Below, in pieces: positions 25,875 through 35,203 of a stretch of DNA of 64,000 nucleotides. The first letter of the stretch is position 1. Each line of letters opens with the position of its first letter. Origin of the DNA: Gardnerella leopoldii. Lineage in GTDB: Bacteria > Actinomycetota > Actinomycetes > Actinomycetales > Bifidobacteriaceae. The stretch lies in the NCBI RefSeq assembly GCF_003293675.1, contig NZ_CP029984.1:992043-1056042 (forward strand). The letters run 5' to 3'. The position numbers were made by a program, and so were the translations under genes. The notes beneath the pieces are model-generated. The model saw only the letters and a list, made by a program, of their open reading frames with translations, was not told where the DNA came from and made no database searches.

Positions 25875-28292
25875 TTATTTTGTTTCCTCATACCATTCAC
25901 GAGACTCACCGTTGTTAAGAGTCACATGGCCAGTTTCGCCAGACATGTGCTTTACGCGGTGAGCGATTTCTTCGTGACGTCCGTGAACCATTGGGCGCTG
26001 AACAGGATTGCCCAAGTAGCCGCAAGTACGCTTAGTCACATTGCACTTATCTGGGTCGCTGTTGCCGCACTCCGGGCAACGGAAGCCTTCTTTAGTCGGC
26101 TCAAAATCGCCCTGGAATCCACAAACGAAGCAGTGATCGATTGGCGTATTCGTACCCAAGTAACCGATGCCAATCTTGTAAGCGTAATCCCAAACAGCTT
26201 CCAAAGCCTTAGGATTCGCCTGCAAGCATGGGAACTCGCAGTAGTTAATAAAGCCGCCGGAAGCAAGATACGGGAAGTCAACCTCGTAGCGAAGCTTCTC
26301 CATAGGAGTTGGCTGCAACCAAACCGGGTAATGGAAGGAATTAGTGTAGAAGTCGTGATCGGTAACGCCTTCAATGCGGCCGAACTTCTGACGATCCATA
26401 CGGTTAAAGCGGTCAGTCAAAGACTCAGCAGGAGTTGAGTAAACAGAATAATGGTAGCCTTCAGCCTTTGACCACTGCTGGCAAAGCTTATTCATGCGGC
26501 GAACCAAAGAAAGCGCAAACTCCTTGCCTTCCTCATTCCAGCTGTGATCTTGCATCCAATCCTTGCCGAAGAACACTGCAGTAGTTTCGTACAAGCCAAT
26601 GTAACCAAGCGAAACTGTAGCGCGCTCGTTACGGAACAGCTGATCCACACTTTCGTTAGCTTCCAAACGACCAAAAGCACCGTAACGGAATAGCGTTGGA
26701 GCGTTTACAGGAGTTGCTTGCTTGCAACGCATAATACGGAATCGCAAAGCTTGGTGAGCTACTTCCATACGCTCGTCAAAAAGCTTCCAGAAGCGAGTCA
26801 CATCGCCGTGAGATTCAAGAGCAATACGTGGCATGTTAACAGTTACAACGCCAAGATTCATACGACCGTCTTCAACGTCCTTGCCGGTCTTTGGATCAAT
26901 CCAACCCTGAAGGAATGAGCGGCAACCCATAGGAGCCTTGAAGGAGCCAGTAATCTTAATAATATTCTCGTAGAACACAACATCCGGATACATGCGCTTA
27001 GTAGAGCACTCAAGCGCAAGCTGCTTCAAATCGTAGTTCGGGTCGCCAGCGTCTGCGTTTACACCGTGCTTAATAGTAAACACAAGCTTAGGGAAGATTG
27101 CAGTATGACGATCTTTGCCGAGACCACGAATACGGTTAAGCAAAATAGCGCGCTGAATTTCGCGAGCAAACCAAGAAGTACCCAAGCCAAAGCCAACAGT
27201 TACGAACGGAGTCTGACCGTTAGAAACACGGTTGGAATTAATTTGATATTCCATCGTTTGCATAGCGTCGTAAATAGCTTTACGCGTCATAATCTTTGCA
27301 TAAACTTCACGAAGCTGATCAAGCTCACTCAAGTTTTCGTCAAAAGGAGTATCAGCAGGAAGTGGATCTCTGTCCAAGCAATGAAGATTCTTAGGCTCCT
27401 GAGCTTTTAGGCCGTCAATCATATCTTTTGCGACTTGAATTGGCGTGGAATCAGGAATCATAGCGTGCGCCATAGCAAGATTTTTGTCGTAATCGCACTT
27501 AGCATAAGGCTCAAGCATCTCGTCAGCGCGATTAACAGTCTGACCACCATATTGCGCTCCAGCAATATCCTTAATAATTTGCGTAACCTGAGTTGCAGCA
27601 GTACCAATAGACTTTGGGCTATCCATCATTGCGTTACCAAGAGCAAAGCCCTTAGCAAGCATATCGCCAAAATCAGGAAGCGAGCAGTTGCTCATGCAAG
27701 TAAATGGCGAATAATCAGCGTCGTGGAAGTGAATATCACCCTTCATATGAGCGTTAGAAACTGCGTGAGGAAGCATAGAGAACGCAGAAGCCTTGGAAAC
27801 AGCGCCTGCAAGAAGATCGCGCTGAGTTGCATAAACATTGGAATCCTTATTTGCGTTTTCGCGAACAAGAGACTCATCACGATTTACAAGGCGGTTAACA
27901 GCCTCGTTGATATCGGTAGCTTTAGCGCGGTCGATATCTCGGTTCAGTCGGTAGCTCGTGTAGCAGCGAGCAACCTCGTAAAGATGATTCTCAATAAGAC
28001 TGTGCTCAACCAAAGTCTGAATATCTTCGATTTTTGCTGGACCATTGTAACGATCCTGAATCTCAGCTTCAATATGATCTGAAATATCGCGAATCATCTG
28101 CTCTTCTTGCGGACCGACTTCCTTGCCTAAGTCCTTAAAAGCAGCCTTAATTGCCATAATGATATTCAGCGGATCAAAATCAACTACGCGACCATCGCGC
28201 TTTTCGACCTGCACACGAGAAACTGGAGCTTCAACTACATCATCCGTACAATTTTCTGCGCTTGTGACAGCAGTTTCTTCCAAAACCTGCAT
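25875..28292 (-). CDS. nrdD: Anaerobic (class III) ribonucleoside-triphosphate reductase
   Basis: NrdD makes deoxyribonucleotides without oxygen using a glycyl radical. Residues about 27-120 form an ATP-cone regulatory domain (VQVEKRDGRVVDFD). The barrel follows, then a C-terminal zinc site (CFVCGF and CPEC) and the radical loop KRTCGYLGNP with the glycine at about 758. The 805-residue length is somewhat long but all parts are present. AAAGG lies nine bases before the ATG. Two NrdR-like boxes and a -10-like hexamer lie 84-147 bases upstream, so repression by NrdR is likely. Confidence 0.97.
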   Translation of the reverse strand: MQVLEETAVTSAENCTDDVVEAPVSRVQVEKRDGRVVDFDPLNIIMAIKAAFKDLGKEVGPQEEQMIRDISDHIEAEIQDRYNGPAKIEDIQTLVEHSLIENHLYEVARCYTSYRLNRDIDRAKATDINEAVNRLVNRDESLVRENANKDSNVYATQRDLLAGAVSKASAFSMLPHAVSNAHMKGDIHFHDADYSPFTCMSNCSLPDFGDMLAKGFALGNAMMDSPKSIGTAATQVTQIIKDIAGAQYGGQTVNRADEMLEPYAKCDYDKNLAMAHAMIPDSTPIQVAKDMIDGLKAQEPKNLHCLDRDPLPADTPFDENLSELDQLREVYAKIMTRKAIYDAMQTMEYQINSNRVSNGQTPFVTVGFGLGTSWFAREIQRAILLNRIRGLGKDRHTAIFPKLVFTIKHGVNADAGDPNYDLKQLALECSTKRMYPDVVFYENIIKITGSFKAPMGCRSFLQGWIDPKTGKDVEDGRMNLGVVTVNMPRIALESHGDVTRFWKLFDERMEVAHQALRFRIMRCKQATPVNAPTLFRYGAFGRLEANESVDQLFRNERATVSLGYIGLYETTAVFFGKDWMQDHSWNEEGKEFALSLVRRMNKLCQQWSKAEGYHYSVYSTPAESLTDRFNRMDRQKFGRIEGVTDHDFYTNSFHYPVWLQPTPMEKLRYEVDFPYLASGGFINYCEFPCLQANPKALEAVWDYAYKIGIGYLGTNTPIDHCFVCGFQGDFEPTKEGFRCPECGNSDPDKCNVTKRTCGYLGNPVQRPMVHGRHEEIAHRVKHMSGETGHVTLNNGESREWYEETK

Positions 28293-28375
28293 CGGTACAG
28301 ACCTTTCTTAAACACTGTTCCTTCTAGCAAATTTTCTCGTTGCAAACATGGGAACTATTTCTAACGACTCGCTCT

Positions 28376-28381
28376 ACTATA
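28376..28381 (-). promoter_or_regulatory. Putative -10 hexamer of nrdD
   Basis: TATAGT on the minus strand lies about 85 bases before the nrdD start. The hexamer 17 bases upstream (TAGATA) is a poor -35 and falls inside NrdR-like box 1, which would suit a repressed promoter. Confidence 0.4.
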
Positions 28382-28393
28382 ACCCAACTCATG

Positions 28394-28439
28394 CACAATA
28401 TCTAGGGCAAGACGCAAAGATAACCACCTATATATAGTG
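28394..28439 (-). promoter_or_regulatory. Tandem NrdR-like boxes upstream of nrdD
   Basis: CACAATATCTAGGG (28394-28407) and CACCTATATATAGTG (28425-28439) resemble the NrdR consensus, a partly palindromic ACACWATATMTAGTGT. Their starts are 31 bases apart, close to three helical turns, as in known tandem NrdR boxes. NrdR represses ribonucleotide reductase genes when ATP or dATP is bound. No nrdR gene is in the window. Confidence 0.7.
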
Positions 28440-28561
28440 ATTTGTGTCATAATCGCGATTTTTGAGGCGTGTCCTGGTGTGTCGTAATTGATAAACAATA
28501 AATTACTTAATACACGCCGTCAAATGTGCGCACTTCGTGACGCTTTGATATATTGAATCAC

Positions 28562-28984
28562 GTGGAACAGATAGCTTTTCAGCATGCACAGGAATTCGGA
28601 TTCCAACCAGGAGACATTGTGCAACAATGGCTCTGGGATGACGATGTTGACGAAACAATTTGCGAAAGCATCGAGAAACTTACCGGCGAAGAGTTGGTAG
28701 ATGAAGATTACGACGCTGCTGTTGATGGTGTGATTATTTGGTGGCGCGACGGCGACGATGAAGATGAGCTCGCGGACACCATTATGGATGCCACAAATAT
28801 GCTTGACGATGACGCGCCTATGTGGGTTCTTACTCCAAAACCAGGTCGCGAAGGTTCCCCAAGTTCTAGCACAGTTCAATCTGCAGCAAAAACAGCTGGC
28901 ATGAACGCAGCCACTCCGTTAACCGTAAGCGCTGACTGGAACGGCGTGCAACTGCGCGCATTTGGTAAAGGTCAATCTAAGTAG
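28562..28984 (+). CDS. DUF3052 family protein
   Basis: An acidic actinobacterial protein of about 140 residues. The GFQPGDIVQQWLWDDDVDE opening, the TGEELVDEDYD segment, IIWWRDGDDEDEL and WVLTPKPGREG are characteristic of DUF3052, whose function is not established. The frame runs from a TTG at 28553, but no ribosome binding site is present. A TATATT hexamer ends eight bases before the GTG at 28562, so a leaderless transcript starting there seems likely. It is divergent from nrdD and stands alone. Confidence 0.85.
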   Translation: MEQIAFQHAQEFGFQPGDIVQQWLWDDDVDETICESIEKLTGEELVDEDYDAAVDGVIIWWRDGDDEDELADTIMDATNMLDDDAPMWVLTPKPGREGSPSSSTVQSAAKTAGMNAATPLTVSADWNGVQLRAFGKGQSK

Positions 28985-29411
28985 TATTTGCTAGTTGACG
29001 TAACTAGCTTAACCGACTATTGACTTGCGTAACTGCCTGGTTAACTGCTTATTTGCTTAATTGCTAGCTCGGCTTCTTGTTAAGTCGCTTATCGCTTGCT
29101 TATCGCTGGCTAACTTGCTGCTTACTTTTGTAGTATTGCTACTGTTTTTGTCAAAAACACCAAATCAGCCGATACTTTCGACAAAAAACAGGACAATTTT
29201 GTAAAAAAACACATAATCATTTGCGAAATCGACAAAACGCACAAGAATAGCGCAAATAAAAGCGCGAGGAGAGAAATATGCAAGCCCCGCGCCACAACAG
29301 ACAAGAAAACTAAAGCTGAAACAAATACCGGAAAAACACAGCATTTGTTTCTAAAGCTCACGATTGTTATGCAAAGCGAACAAACTTACGACCGTTACGC
29401 AATACCGCCAA
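28985..29411. other. Intergenic region with degenerate short repeats, no gene seen
   Basis: The first 140 bases are made of imperfect tandem copies of GCTTATCGCT / TTAACTGCTTA-like units. From 29140 to 29240 lies the second copy of the AT-rich TTTTCGACA element in reverse orientation, including GTTTTTGTC / GACAAAAAAC arms. The remainder up to the helicase stop shows nothing recognisable. Short frames here have no family resemblance. Confidence 0.55.
29140..29240. repeat. Diverged AT-rich element with TTTTCGACA arms, copy 2
   Basis: In reverse orientation this resembles 8787-8883: GATTATGT and GATTTGGT blocks keep nearly the same spacing (44 versus 43 bases). GTTTTTGTC and GACAAAAAAC can pair. 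It follows the DUF3052 gene. Confidence 0.4.
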
Positions 29412-29412
29412 A

Positions 29413-31341
29413 CTAACGACCGAAGTGATGAACACGACTACCACGCTCGCCACGTTTACCGCGCCAACTGCGTTCGTTGCGTTCACTACGTTCACCGTGC
29501 TCATTACGACTGCTGCGACCGTTACGCTCGTCACGCTCACTCTCACGCCCGCGCCCACTGCGTTGCCCACGTCCACGACCGCGACCACGACCCTTACGCT
29601 TCTGCTGCTCCGGCTCCGGCATACTCCAGCCTTCTTGAAGCTCAGCAGCTTCACCCACAATCTCATCTAAAACTAGCGAAGCAGGATTCACATCCTCAGC
29701 TTTCGCATGAATTCCAGCCTTGCGAAGCATCATATGGGCAGCGCGCTTTTGATTAGGAAGCACAAGCGTTACAACATCGCCTTCTTCACCAGCTCGAGCA
29801 GTGCGACCCGAACGATGCAAGAAAGACTTAGGATCCTCAGGAGGCTCAGTTTGCACAACTAATGCAACGTCGCTAATGTCAATACCTCGCGCAGCAACGT
29901 CCGTAGCAACCAACACACGTACCAAGCCTTCAGCAAACACAGCCAAATGACGATCTCGCTGATTCTGCGACAAATTACCTTGCAAATCGACTGCAGGAAT
30001 ACCTTGCTGCACAAATTTTTTCGCCATATTCTTCGCTTGATATTTCGTGCGCGTAAAGAATATAGAACGTTTCTTTCCGGAAGCAAGCTTTCGCAAAACT
30101 TCGTACTTATCCCCTGCTGACACAGCAAAAATATGATGCGTCATAGTATCAACTTGGCAATCAGCATCATCCACAGCATGGACGACAGCATTTGGAAGGA
30201 AACGCTCAACTAATGTAGAAACTTGCCTATCAAGCGTTGCAGAAAACAGCATGCGTTGACCATCTGGCGCAACTTGCTCAAGAAGTCTAGTAACAGCAGG
30301 AAGGAATCCCATATCCGCCATTTCGTCTGCTTCGTCGAGCACGCTAACCATTACTTTTTCAAGCGTAAGCGCTCCCTGACGCAGCAAATCTTCCAAACGA
30401 CCAGGGCAAGCAAGCACAATCTGCGCGCCCTGCTTAAGCTGCGATACTTGGCGTTGGTATCTCACGCCTCCATACACTGTCACAGTGCGCATGCCATAAG
30501 CTGCAGCAAGCGGCGCTATTACGTCATCAATTTGATGCACAAGTTCACGAGTTGGAGCAAGAATTATTGCTCTAGGAGCAGGAATATCGCTAGACTCGCG
30601 TGACTTACGGTTTTTATCAGAATGAATTAAATCAACAAAATTCTCAGCTAAACGTGCAACAAGTGGAATAGAAAATGCTAATGTTTTACCGCTTCCTGTG
30701 CGACCTCGCCCTAGGATATTCGCGCCTTGTAAAGAATCGGGAAGCGTTGCTTGTTGAATTGGGAATGCAGTGGTTTTCCCATCCGCACGCAACACCTCTA
30801 CTAAAGGCTCTGGAACGCCAAGTTGCGCAAAAGTTACATCGTCACGGTAATTTTCACGAGATTCAATGGCAGAGTCTGGAATAATTGTTGCGTTATGAGA
30901 ATCTTGCTTTTGCTTTTTCGAAGTAGGGTGCAAAGATATTGCAGAATTTTGTTTTGTATTATGAGATTTTGCACTATTATGCTTAGCAACATTATTTTTA
31001 TCAATATTATGCTTAGCAAAATCTTGTTCAGCATCCGCAATAGCTACTTCTTCATAACGCAAGGCTTTTTCGCGCGTCTTTTGACGAGCTTTTTCTGCTT
31101 TGCGATTGCGCTCCCTGCGTGAATTGAACTCGTGATTAGAACCATAATTTTTATGGCTCCCCTGATACTCAAAAGGATTGCGTTTTTCAGCTGATTTCCT
31201 AGTATTTTTGGCGCTTTTAGGCTTTTTTGTTTTATAACTATTTTTATTATTCGTATTGTTTATACTATTCGTATTTTTATCATTCTTGGTATTCTTCGCG
31301 CCTCGCTTTTGAGCGAACGCAGCATGATGAGTATGCGGCAC
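29413..31341 (-). CDS. DEAD-box RNA helicase with Arg/Gly-rich tail
   Basis: An ATP-dependent RNA helicase, likely active in RNA decay or ribosome assembly. The core holds the Q motif (FPIQQATLP), GRTGSGKT, PTREL, VLDEADEMADMGF, SAT and HRSGRTARAG in order. A Lys/Asn-rich N-terminal region of about 150 residues and an Arg/Gly/Ser-rich tail of about 60 residues (repeated GRGRGRG and ERNERS-like units) flank it; such basic tails bind RNA. The frame opens at a TTG at 31371, but the GTG at 31341 has AAAGG five bases upstream, so I prefer it. rnj and ettA are also in the window. Confidence 0.92.
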   Translation of the reverse strand: MPHTHHAAFAQKRGAKNTKNDKNTNSINNTNNKNSYKTKKPKSAKNTRKSAEKRNPFEYQGSHKNYGSNHEFNSRRERNRKAEKARQKTREKALRYEEVAIADAEQDFAKHNIDKNNVAKHNSAKSHNTKQNSAISLHPTSKKQKQDSHNATIIPDSAIESRENYRDDVTFAQLGVPEPLVEVLRADGKTTAFPIQQATLPDSLQGANILGRGRTGSGKTLAFSIPLVARLAENFVDLIHSDKNRKSRESSDIPAPRAIILAPTRELVHQIDDVIAPLAAAYGMRTVTVYGGVRYQRQVSQLKQGAQIVLACPGRLEDLLRQGALTLEKVMVSVLDEADEMADMGFLPAVTRLLEQVAPDGQRMLFSATLDRQVSTLVERFLPNAVVHAVDDADCQVDTMTHHIFAVSAGDKYEVLRKLASGKKRSIFFTRTKYQAKNMAKKFVQQGIPAVDLQGNLSQNQRDRHLAVFAEGLVRVLVATDVAARGIDISDVALVVQTEPPEDPKSFLHRSGRTARAGEEGDVVTLVLPNQKRAAHMMLRKAGIHAKAEDVNPASLVLDEIVGEAAELQEGWSMPEPEQQKRKGRGRGRGRGQRSGRGRESERDERNGRSSRNEHGERSERNERSWRGKRGERGSRVHHFGR

Positions 31342-31480
31342 AATAGCCTTTCGTAAAATATGTGTGTTCAAAACTTAAATTTCAAAACGTGAACTAATCG
31401 AGCCTAGCACACGCCTGGCACAATAACGGCAAATGTTGTCAAAAAGCGCCAAGACGCTCGCACCATAAGTGCTCGCTTCT

Positions 31481-31521
31481 GAGCTTGCATGGAAAGTCCA
31501 GTGGACTTTCCATGCAAGCTC
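31481..31521. repeat. Perfect 41-base palindrome, copy 2
   Basis: GAGCTTGCATGGAAAGTCCA is followed by one G and then its exact complement. The same element, with a compensatory base-pair change, is at 9360-9404, and both continue with CACGCTCCGAGTTGCTTTCGCGC and a CAGGTCGTC motif. It lies between the ettA stop and the helicase start on the minus strand, and could separate their transcripts. Confidence 0.8.
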
Positions 31522-31634
31522 ACGCTCCGAGTTGCTTTCGCGCACTACGCTCCAAGCGCGAAAGCAGGTCGTCGCGCAAACGCCGTAAAAATCACCGGCA
31601 AATGTTTCTGCCAATAAATGAAAACAAAACTCAA

Positions 31635-33311
31635 CTAGCGAGTGAGCTTACGGTGCAAGCGATGCGGACGAGCAGCTTCCTCACCCAAGCGCGCAATCTT
31701 ATTTTCTTCGTAAGCTTGGAAGTTACCTTCGAACCAGTACCATTTTGCAGGATTCTCGTCGTCGCCTTCCCAAGCAAGAATATGCGTTGCAACTCTGTCG
31801 AGGAACCAACGATCGTGTGAAACCACAACAGCGCAGCCTGGGAAATCAAGTAAAGCGTTTTCCAAGCTTTCCAAAGTCTCAACATCCAAATCGTTAGTAG
31901 GCTCATCGAGGAGCAGCAAGTTTCCACCCTGCTTAAGAGTCAAAGCCAAGTTCAAACGGTTACGTTCACCGCCAGAAAGCACTCCCGTAAGTTTCTGCTG
32001 ATCCGAACCTTTAAATCCAAAGCTTGCAACATATGCGCGAGTAGGAATTTCAACGCCTGCAACCTCAATAAAATCGAGTCCGCCTGAAACAGCTTCCCAC
32101 AAGTTCTTATTAGGATCCAATCCTGCACGATTCTGATCCACGTAAGAAATCTTCACAGTGTCTCCAACAATCAACTCGCCACCAGAAAGAGGCTCCAAGC
32201 CCACAATCGTCTTGAACAGCGTAGATTTACCAACGCCGTTTGGACCAATCACGCCAACAATACCGTTACGAGGCAAAGTAAACGACAAGTCGTCGATTAG
32301 CACACGGTCGCCAAAAGCCTTGTGAATATGCTTTGCTTCCAAAACTTGCGAGCCCAAACGTGGACCTGCTGGAATTTGAATTTCAGAGAAATCAAGCTTC
32401 TTGGAATTACGTGCCTCTTGCTCCATTTGGTCGTAACGTTCCAAACGAGCCTTGTTCTTAGCCTGACGTGCCTTCGGTGAGCTACGCACCCAATCAAGCT
32501 CATTCTTCAAACGCTTAGCAAGCTTAGCATCCTTGGCACCCTGGATTTCCATACGCTTTGCTTTAGTTTCCAAATACGTTGAGTAATTGCCCTTATATGG
32601 ATAAAGCTGACCACGGTCAACTTCGCAAATCCACTCTGCAACATTATCCATAAAGTAGCGATCGTGCGTAACAGCAATAACAGCACCCTCGTACTTGTGC
32701 AAGAACTGTTCAAGCCACAAAATAGATTCCGCATCCAAATGGTTAGTAGGCTCGTCCAAAAGTAGCAAATCTGGAGCTTCAAGAAGAAGCTTACACAATG
32801 CCACTCGACGCCTTTCACCACCAGAGCACACAGAAACAGGAGAATCCGGGTCTGGGCATTGCAAAGCGTCCATAGCTTGCTCAAGCTGCGAATCCAAATC
32901 CCAACCATTTGCAGCGTCAATTTCAGTCTGAAGCTTACCCATTTCTTCCATTAACGCATCAAAATCAGCGTCTGGATTAGCCATTTCTTCGCCGATTTGG
33001 TTAAAACGCGCCACTTTTTGCGCAATCTCACCAAAAGCCATCTTAATGTTTTCGCCAACCGTCTTAGTGTCATCAAGAGGTGGTTCCTGCTGCAAAATAC
33101 CTACCGTATAGCCAGGAGTCAAAGAAGCTTCACCGTTGGTCACATTTTCCAAACCGGCCATAATTTTCAGCAGCGTCGACTTACCCATGCCGTTCGGACC
33201 CACAACACCAATTTTTGCGCCCGGAAGGAAGCTTAAAGTAACATCGTCGAGAATTACACGATCTCCATACGATTTACGCGCCTTAATCATCTGATAGATA
33301 AATTCAGCCAA
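31635..33311 (-). CDS. ettA: ABC-F protein, energy-dependent translational throttle EttA
   Basis: EttA binds the ribosome E site and regulates the first steps of elongation according to energy state. Two ATPase domains lack membrane helices: Walker A GPNGMGKST (near 38) and GPNGVGKST (near 355), signatures CSGGERRRV and LSGGERNRL, Walker B LLLLDEPTNHLD and LLLLDEPTNDLD. The domain linker has the ABC-F basic helices. The 558-residue length and the MAEFIYQM opening match EttA. That opening requires a TTG start, with AAGGATGG upstream. Confidence 0.94.
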   Translation of the reverse strand: MAEFIYQMIKARKSYGDRVILDDVTLSFLPGAKIGVVGPNGMGKSTLLKIMAGLENVTNGEASLTPGYTVGILQQEPPLDDTKTVGENIKMAFGEIAQKVARFNQIGEEMANPDADFDALMEEMGKLQTEIDAANGWDLDSQLEQAMDALQCPDPDSPVSVCSGGERRRVALCKLLLEAPDLLLLDEPTNHLDAESILWLEQFLHKYEGAVIAVTHDRYFMDNVAEWICEVDRGQLYPYKGNYSTYLETKAKRMEIQGAKDAKLAKRLKNELDWVRSSPKARQAKNKARLERYDQMEQEARNSKKLDFSEIQIPAGPRLGSQVLEAKHIHKAFGDRVLIDDLSFTLPRNGIVGVIGPNGVGKSTLFKTIVGLEPLSGGELIVGDTVKISYVDQNRAGLDPNKNLWEAVSGGLDFIEVAGVEIPTRAYVASFGFKGSDQQKLTGVLSGGERNRLNLALTLKQGGNLLLLDEPTNDLDVETLESLENALLDFPGCAVVVSHDRWFLDRVATHILAWEGDDENPAKWYWFEGNFQAYEENKIARLGEEAARPHRLHRKLTR

Positions 33312-33464
33312 AGTAATATACCATCCTTACAAACGTTGAAATTCCAGCGTTTGTTGCAACTTGCGTCAAAAGCGTTTAATACTTTTACCTACTTAATTCA
33401 AGCAAGATGCAACTTACATAAAACTACGCAAACTAATAGCTAGTAAATACGAGCCTAGCAAATA

Positions 33465-33968
33465 CTAGCATGTTGCTGGCGTACGATTTGACTTATTGAC
33501 AGACTCAGAATCATCTTCAGGCGGAATCTGGCAGAGCCACTCGCCTAAAATGCCAACAACCATATCAATAAAGCACACCAAGCCAGCAATAGAGCATTCA
33601 CGCACAACAGAGTTATACAGAATTATCTCACTGTGTGGCAAACTCATTAACAATTGCCCAACATACCAGCCAGACAAAATAGCACCTGCCATTCCCAATG
33701 CCTTCGACAGCATAAGAGCCGCAACAGCAAATTGAGAACTTACATGCTTCTTATTCTTATCTTTGTTGTTGGCAACACTTTGATGAGTTTGCAATGCCAT
33801 AACAAAAGTTATTAAGCCAGCAATCACCATAATTGCAACAACAACCCACGGAGCTCCTGCTAACGACATAGCACTAGACTCTGTTGACGACACTAGAAAT
33901 GCGCCCAGCACAAAGCCAAACAGTAACCCTAGTACCAGATACCACCAAGGTGTGCGATACGCTTTCAT
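33465..33968 (-). CDS. DUF3180-like membrane protein
   Basis: A 167-residue protein with four membrane helices (about 5-26, 39-57, 80-100 and 118-140) and a short charged tail. Its size, topology and position directly after a folB/folK-type gene match the actinobacterial DUF3180 family, whose function is unknown. The ATG at 33968 shares its first base with the stop of the upstream gene (TAATG), indicating coupled translation. Confidence 0.75.
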   Translation of the reverse strand: MKAYRTPWWYLVLGLLFGFVLGAFLVSSTESSAMSLAGAPWVVVAIMVIAGLITFVMALQTHQSVANNKDKNKKHVSSQFAVAALMLSKALGMAGAILSGWYVGQLLMSLPHSEIILYNSVVRECSIAGLVCFIDMVVGILGEWLCQIPPEDDSESVNKSNRTPATC

Positions 33969-35203
33969 TAACAACCATCCCCTATAAGCCATTGCTCTGA
34001 GTATACCCCAACAGTTTGAGCATCAAAAGCAAACGCTAATGAGTACGAAACTGAGTTATCGTCCAAAGCAGCATCCGACTCTATCTGCATCCACGGCATA
34101 AGTTCAGGCGCCTTAGGGTCAACCGTCACCATTTCCGCTAGTTGTTGTGGCAATTTTTCTGCATCAACAGTTCTTGTGTCAGCAGCAGAAGCACCATATG
34201 AACGCGTACCCAGCACTCGCACAGTCACTTTATCTTTATACAAAGTAGCAACAGCGCGAAGCAAGCGAAGCAGCTCATACTCGTCACCACCCGAAGACAG
34301 AATAAATACAGCCGCGTAATAATCAGCATCAAGCATATTGGCAACATATAATGCCGATACACCGTCAACGCGAGATTCTCTATCCTGCTCGAGCATTGCA
34401 ACTATTCTCAGCATAGCAGAACGCGTGTCTTGTTTCGCGACACCCTTCATAGAAATCACTGCAGTTGTTTGTAACGGAGTTGGACATATGCGGAACAAAG
34501 GAGACTTAGTTTCTCTTTTAACAAGCTCATTGCCATAATTGACACTTTTAGATTCATCGCCACAAGAGCACTGTGAATCTCCATTATTTTCATAATCATC
34601 TGCGAAAGAATTTGCAATATCAACAGCAGCTTTAGCAGCTGCAACAGCGTCTTCATCTTCTTTGCGTTGCTTTTCTTTTCTATCTTCCTCAATAAGAGAA
34701 CGGTAGTAATCTGCTATTTCGCCTTCCTCAAGATCGTCAACCGATACGCTTCCACTGCGAACAGCAACATGCGCAAGAGACTCAGGAACTACACGCCGTT
34801 CCGAATAATTTAACTCTTCTCTAGAAACGCTATTCAAAGTAACACAAACATCGTCAACAGTGCTTTTCATGCCGTAATATTCGCTTCTTAAAGCAGCATG
34901 AACAGTAATATCAGCCTCACTAATTTGCCAAGTGTGCATAGCAGAATTTAAAACAGATTTAGCAATAAGTTCTAAAGCTATAGCAGGATGCTCCTCAATC
35001 TCGCTATCTTTTTCGCAACGTTTAAGCATAAAAGCAAGACGCTCAGCAATTTGAGGAATATCTATTGCGTTAGTCTCATCTCCGTCTAATGCATTACTCA
35101 AATTAACTTTTAAAACAGCATCTATGTAAATAGAAGAATATAATCCAATGACTATTGAGTCACCGCTTGGGCGAATACCCTTCAAACTTATGGTCGTATT
35201 CAT
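33968..35203 (-). CDS. Degenerate FolB-FolK fusion, probably not catalytic
   Basis: Residues 4-123 follow the dihydroneopterin aldolase (FolB) pattern: ISLKGIRPSGD, IDIPQIAERL, IALELIAKSVL, EADITVH. The glutamate of the GxHG region is missing, and the catalytic HKP is HAA (102-104). After an acidic linker (126-235), residues 246-378 follow pyrophosphokinase (FolK): AVISMKGV, VSALYVAN, YYAAVFIL, ELLRLLRAV, ending in VDPKAPELMPWMQI. The RWGPRxLDLDLL metal-binding motif is replaced by TRSYGASAAD. The frame is intact over 411 residues. No folE or folP is nearby. I infer an ancestral folate enzyme that lost activity; low similarity leaves some doubt. Confidence 0.65.
   Translation of the reverse strand: MNTTISLKGIRPSGDSIVIGLYSSIYIDAVLKVNLSNALDGDETNAIDIPQIAERLAFMLKRCEKDSEIEEHPAIALELIAKSVLNSAMHTWQISEADITVHAALRSEYYGMKSTVDDVCVTLNSVSREELNYSERRVVPESLAHVAVRSGSVSVDDLEEGEIADYYRSLIEEDRKEKQRKEDEDAVAAAKAAVDIANSFADDYENNGDSQCSCGDESKSVNYGNELVKRETKSPLFRICPTPLQTTAVISMKGVAKQDTRSAMLRIVAMLEQDRESRVDGVSALYVANMLDADYYAAVFILSSGGDEYELLRLLRAVATLYKDKVTVRVLGTRSYGASAADTRTVDAEKLPQQLAEMVTVDPKAPELMPWMQIESDAALDDNSVSYSLAFAFDAQTVGVYSEQWLIGDGC

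Noticed and set aside
28520..28879. A 119-codon frame opposite the DUF3052 gene
   Set aside because: The plus strand encodes a recognisable conserved family; the opposite frame has no homology.
29364..29756. Frames of 99-130 codons opposite the helicase tail
   Set aside because: They mirror the Arg/Gly codon repeats of the helicase C-terminus, with biased Thr/Ala or His/Arg composition and no start signal.
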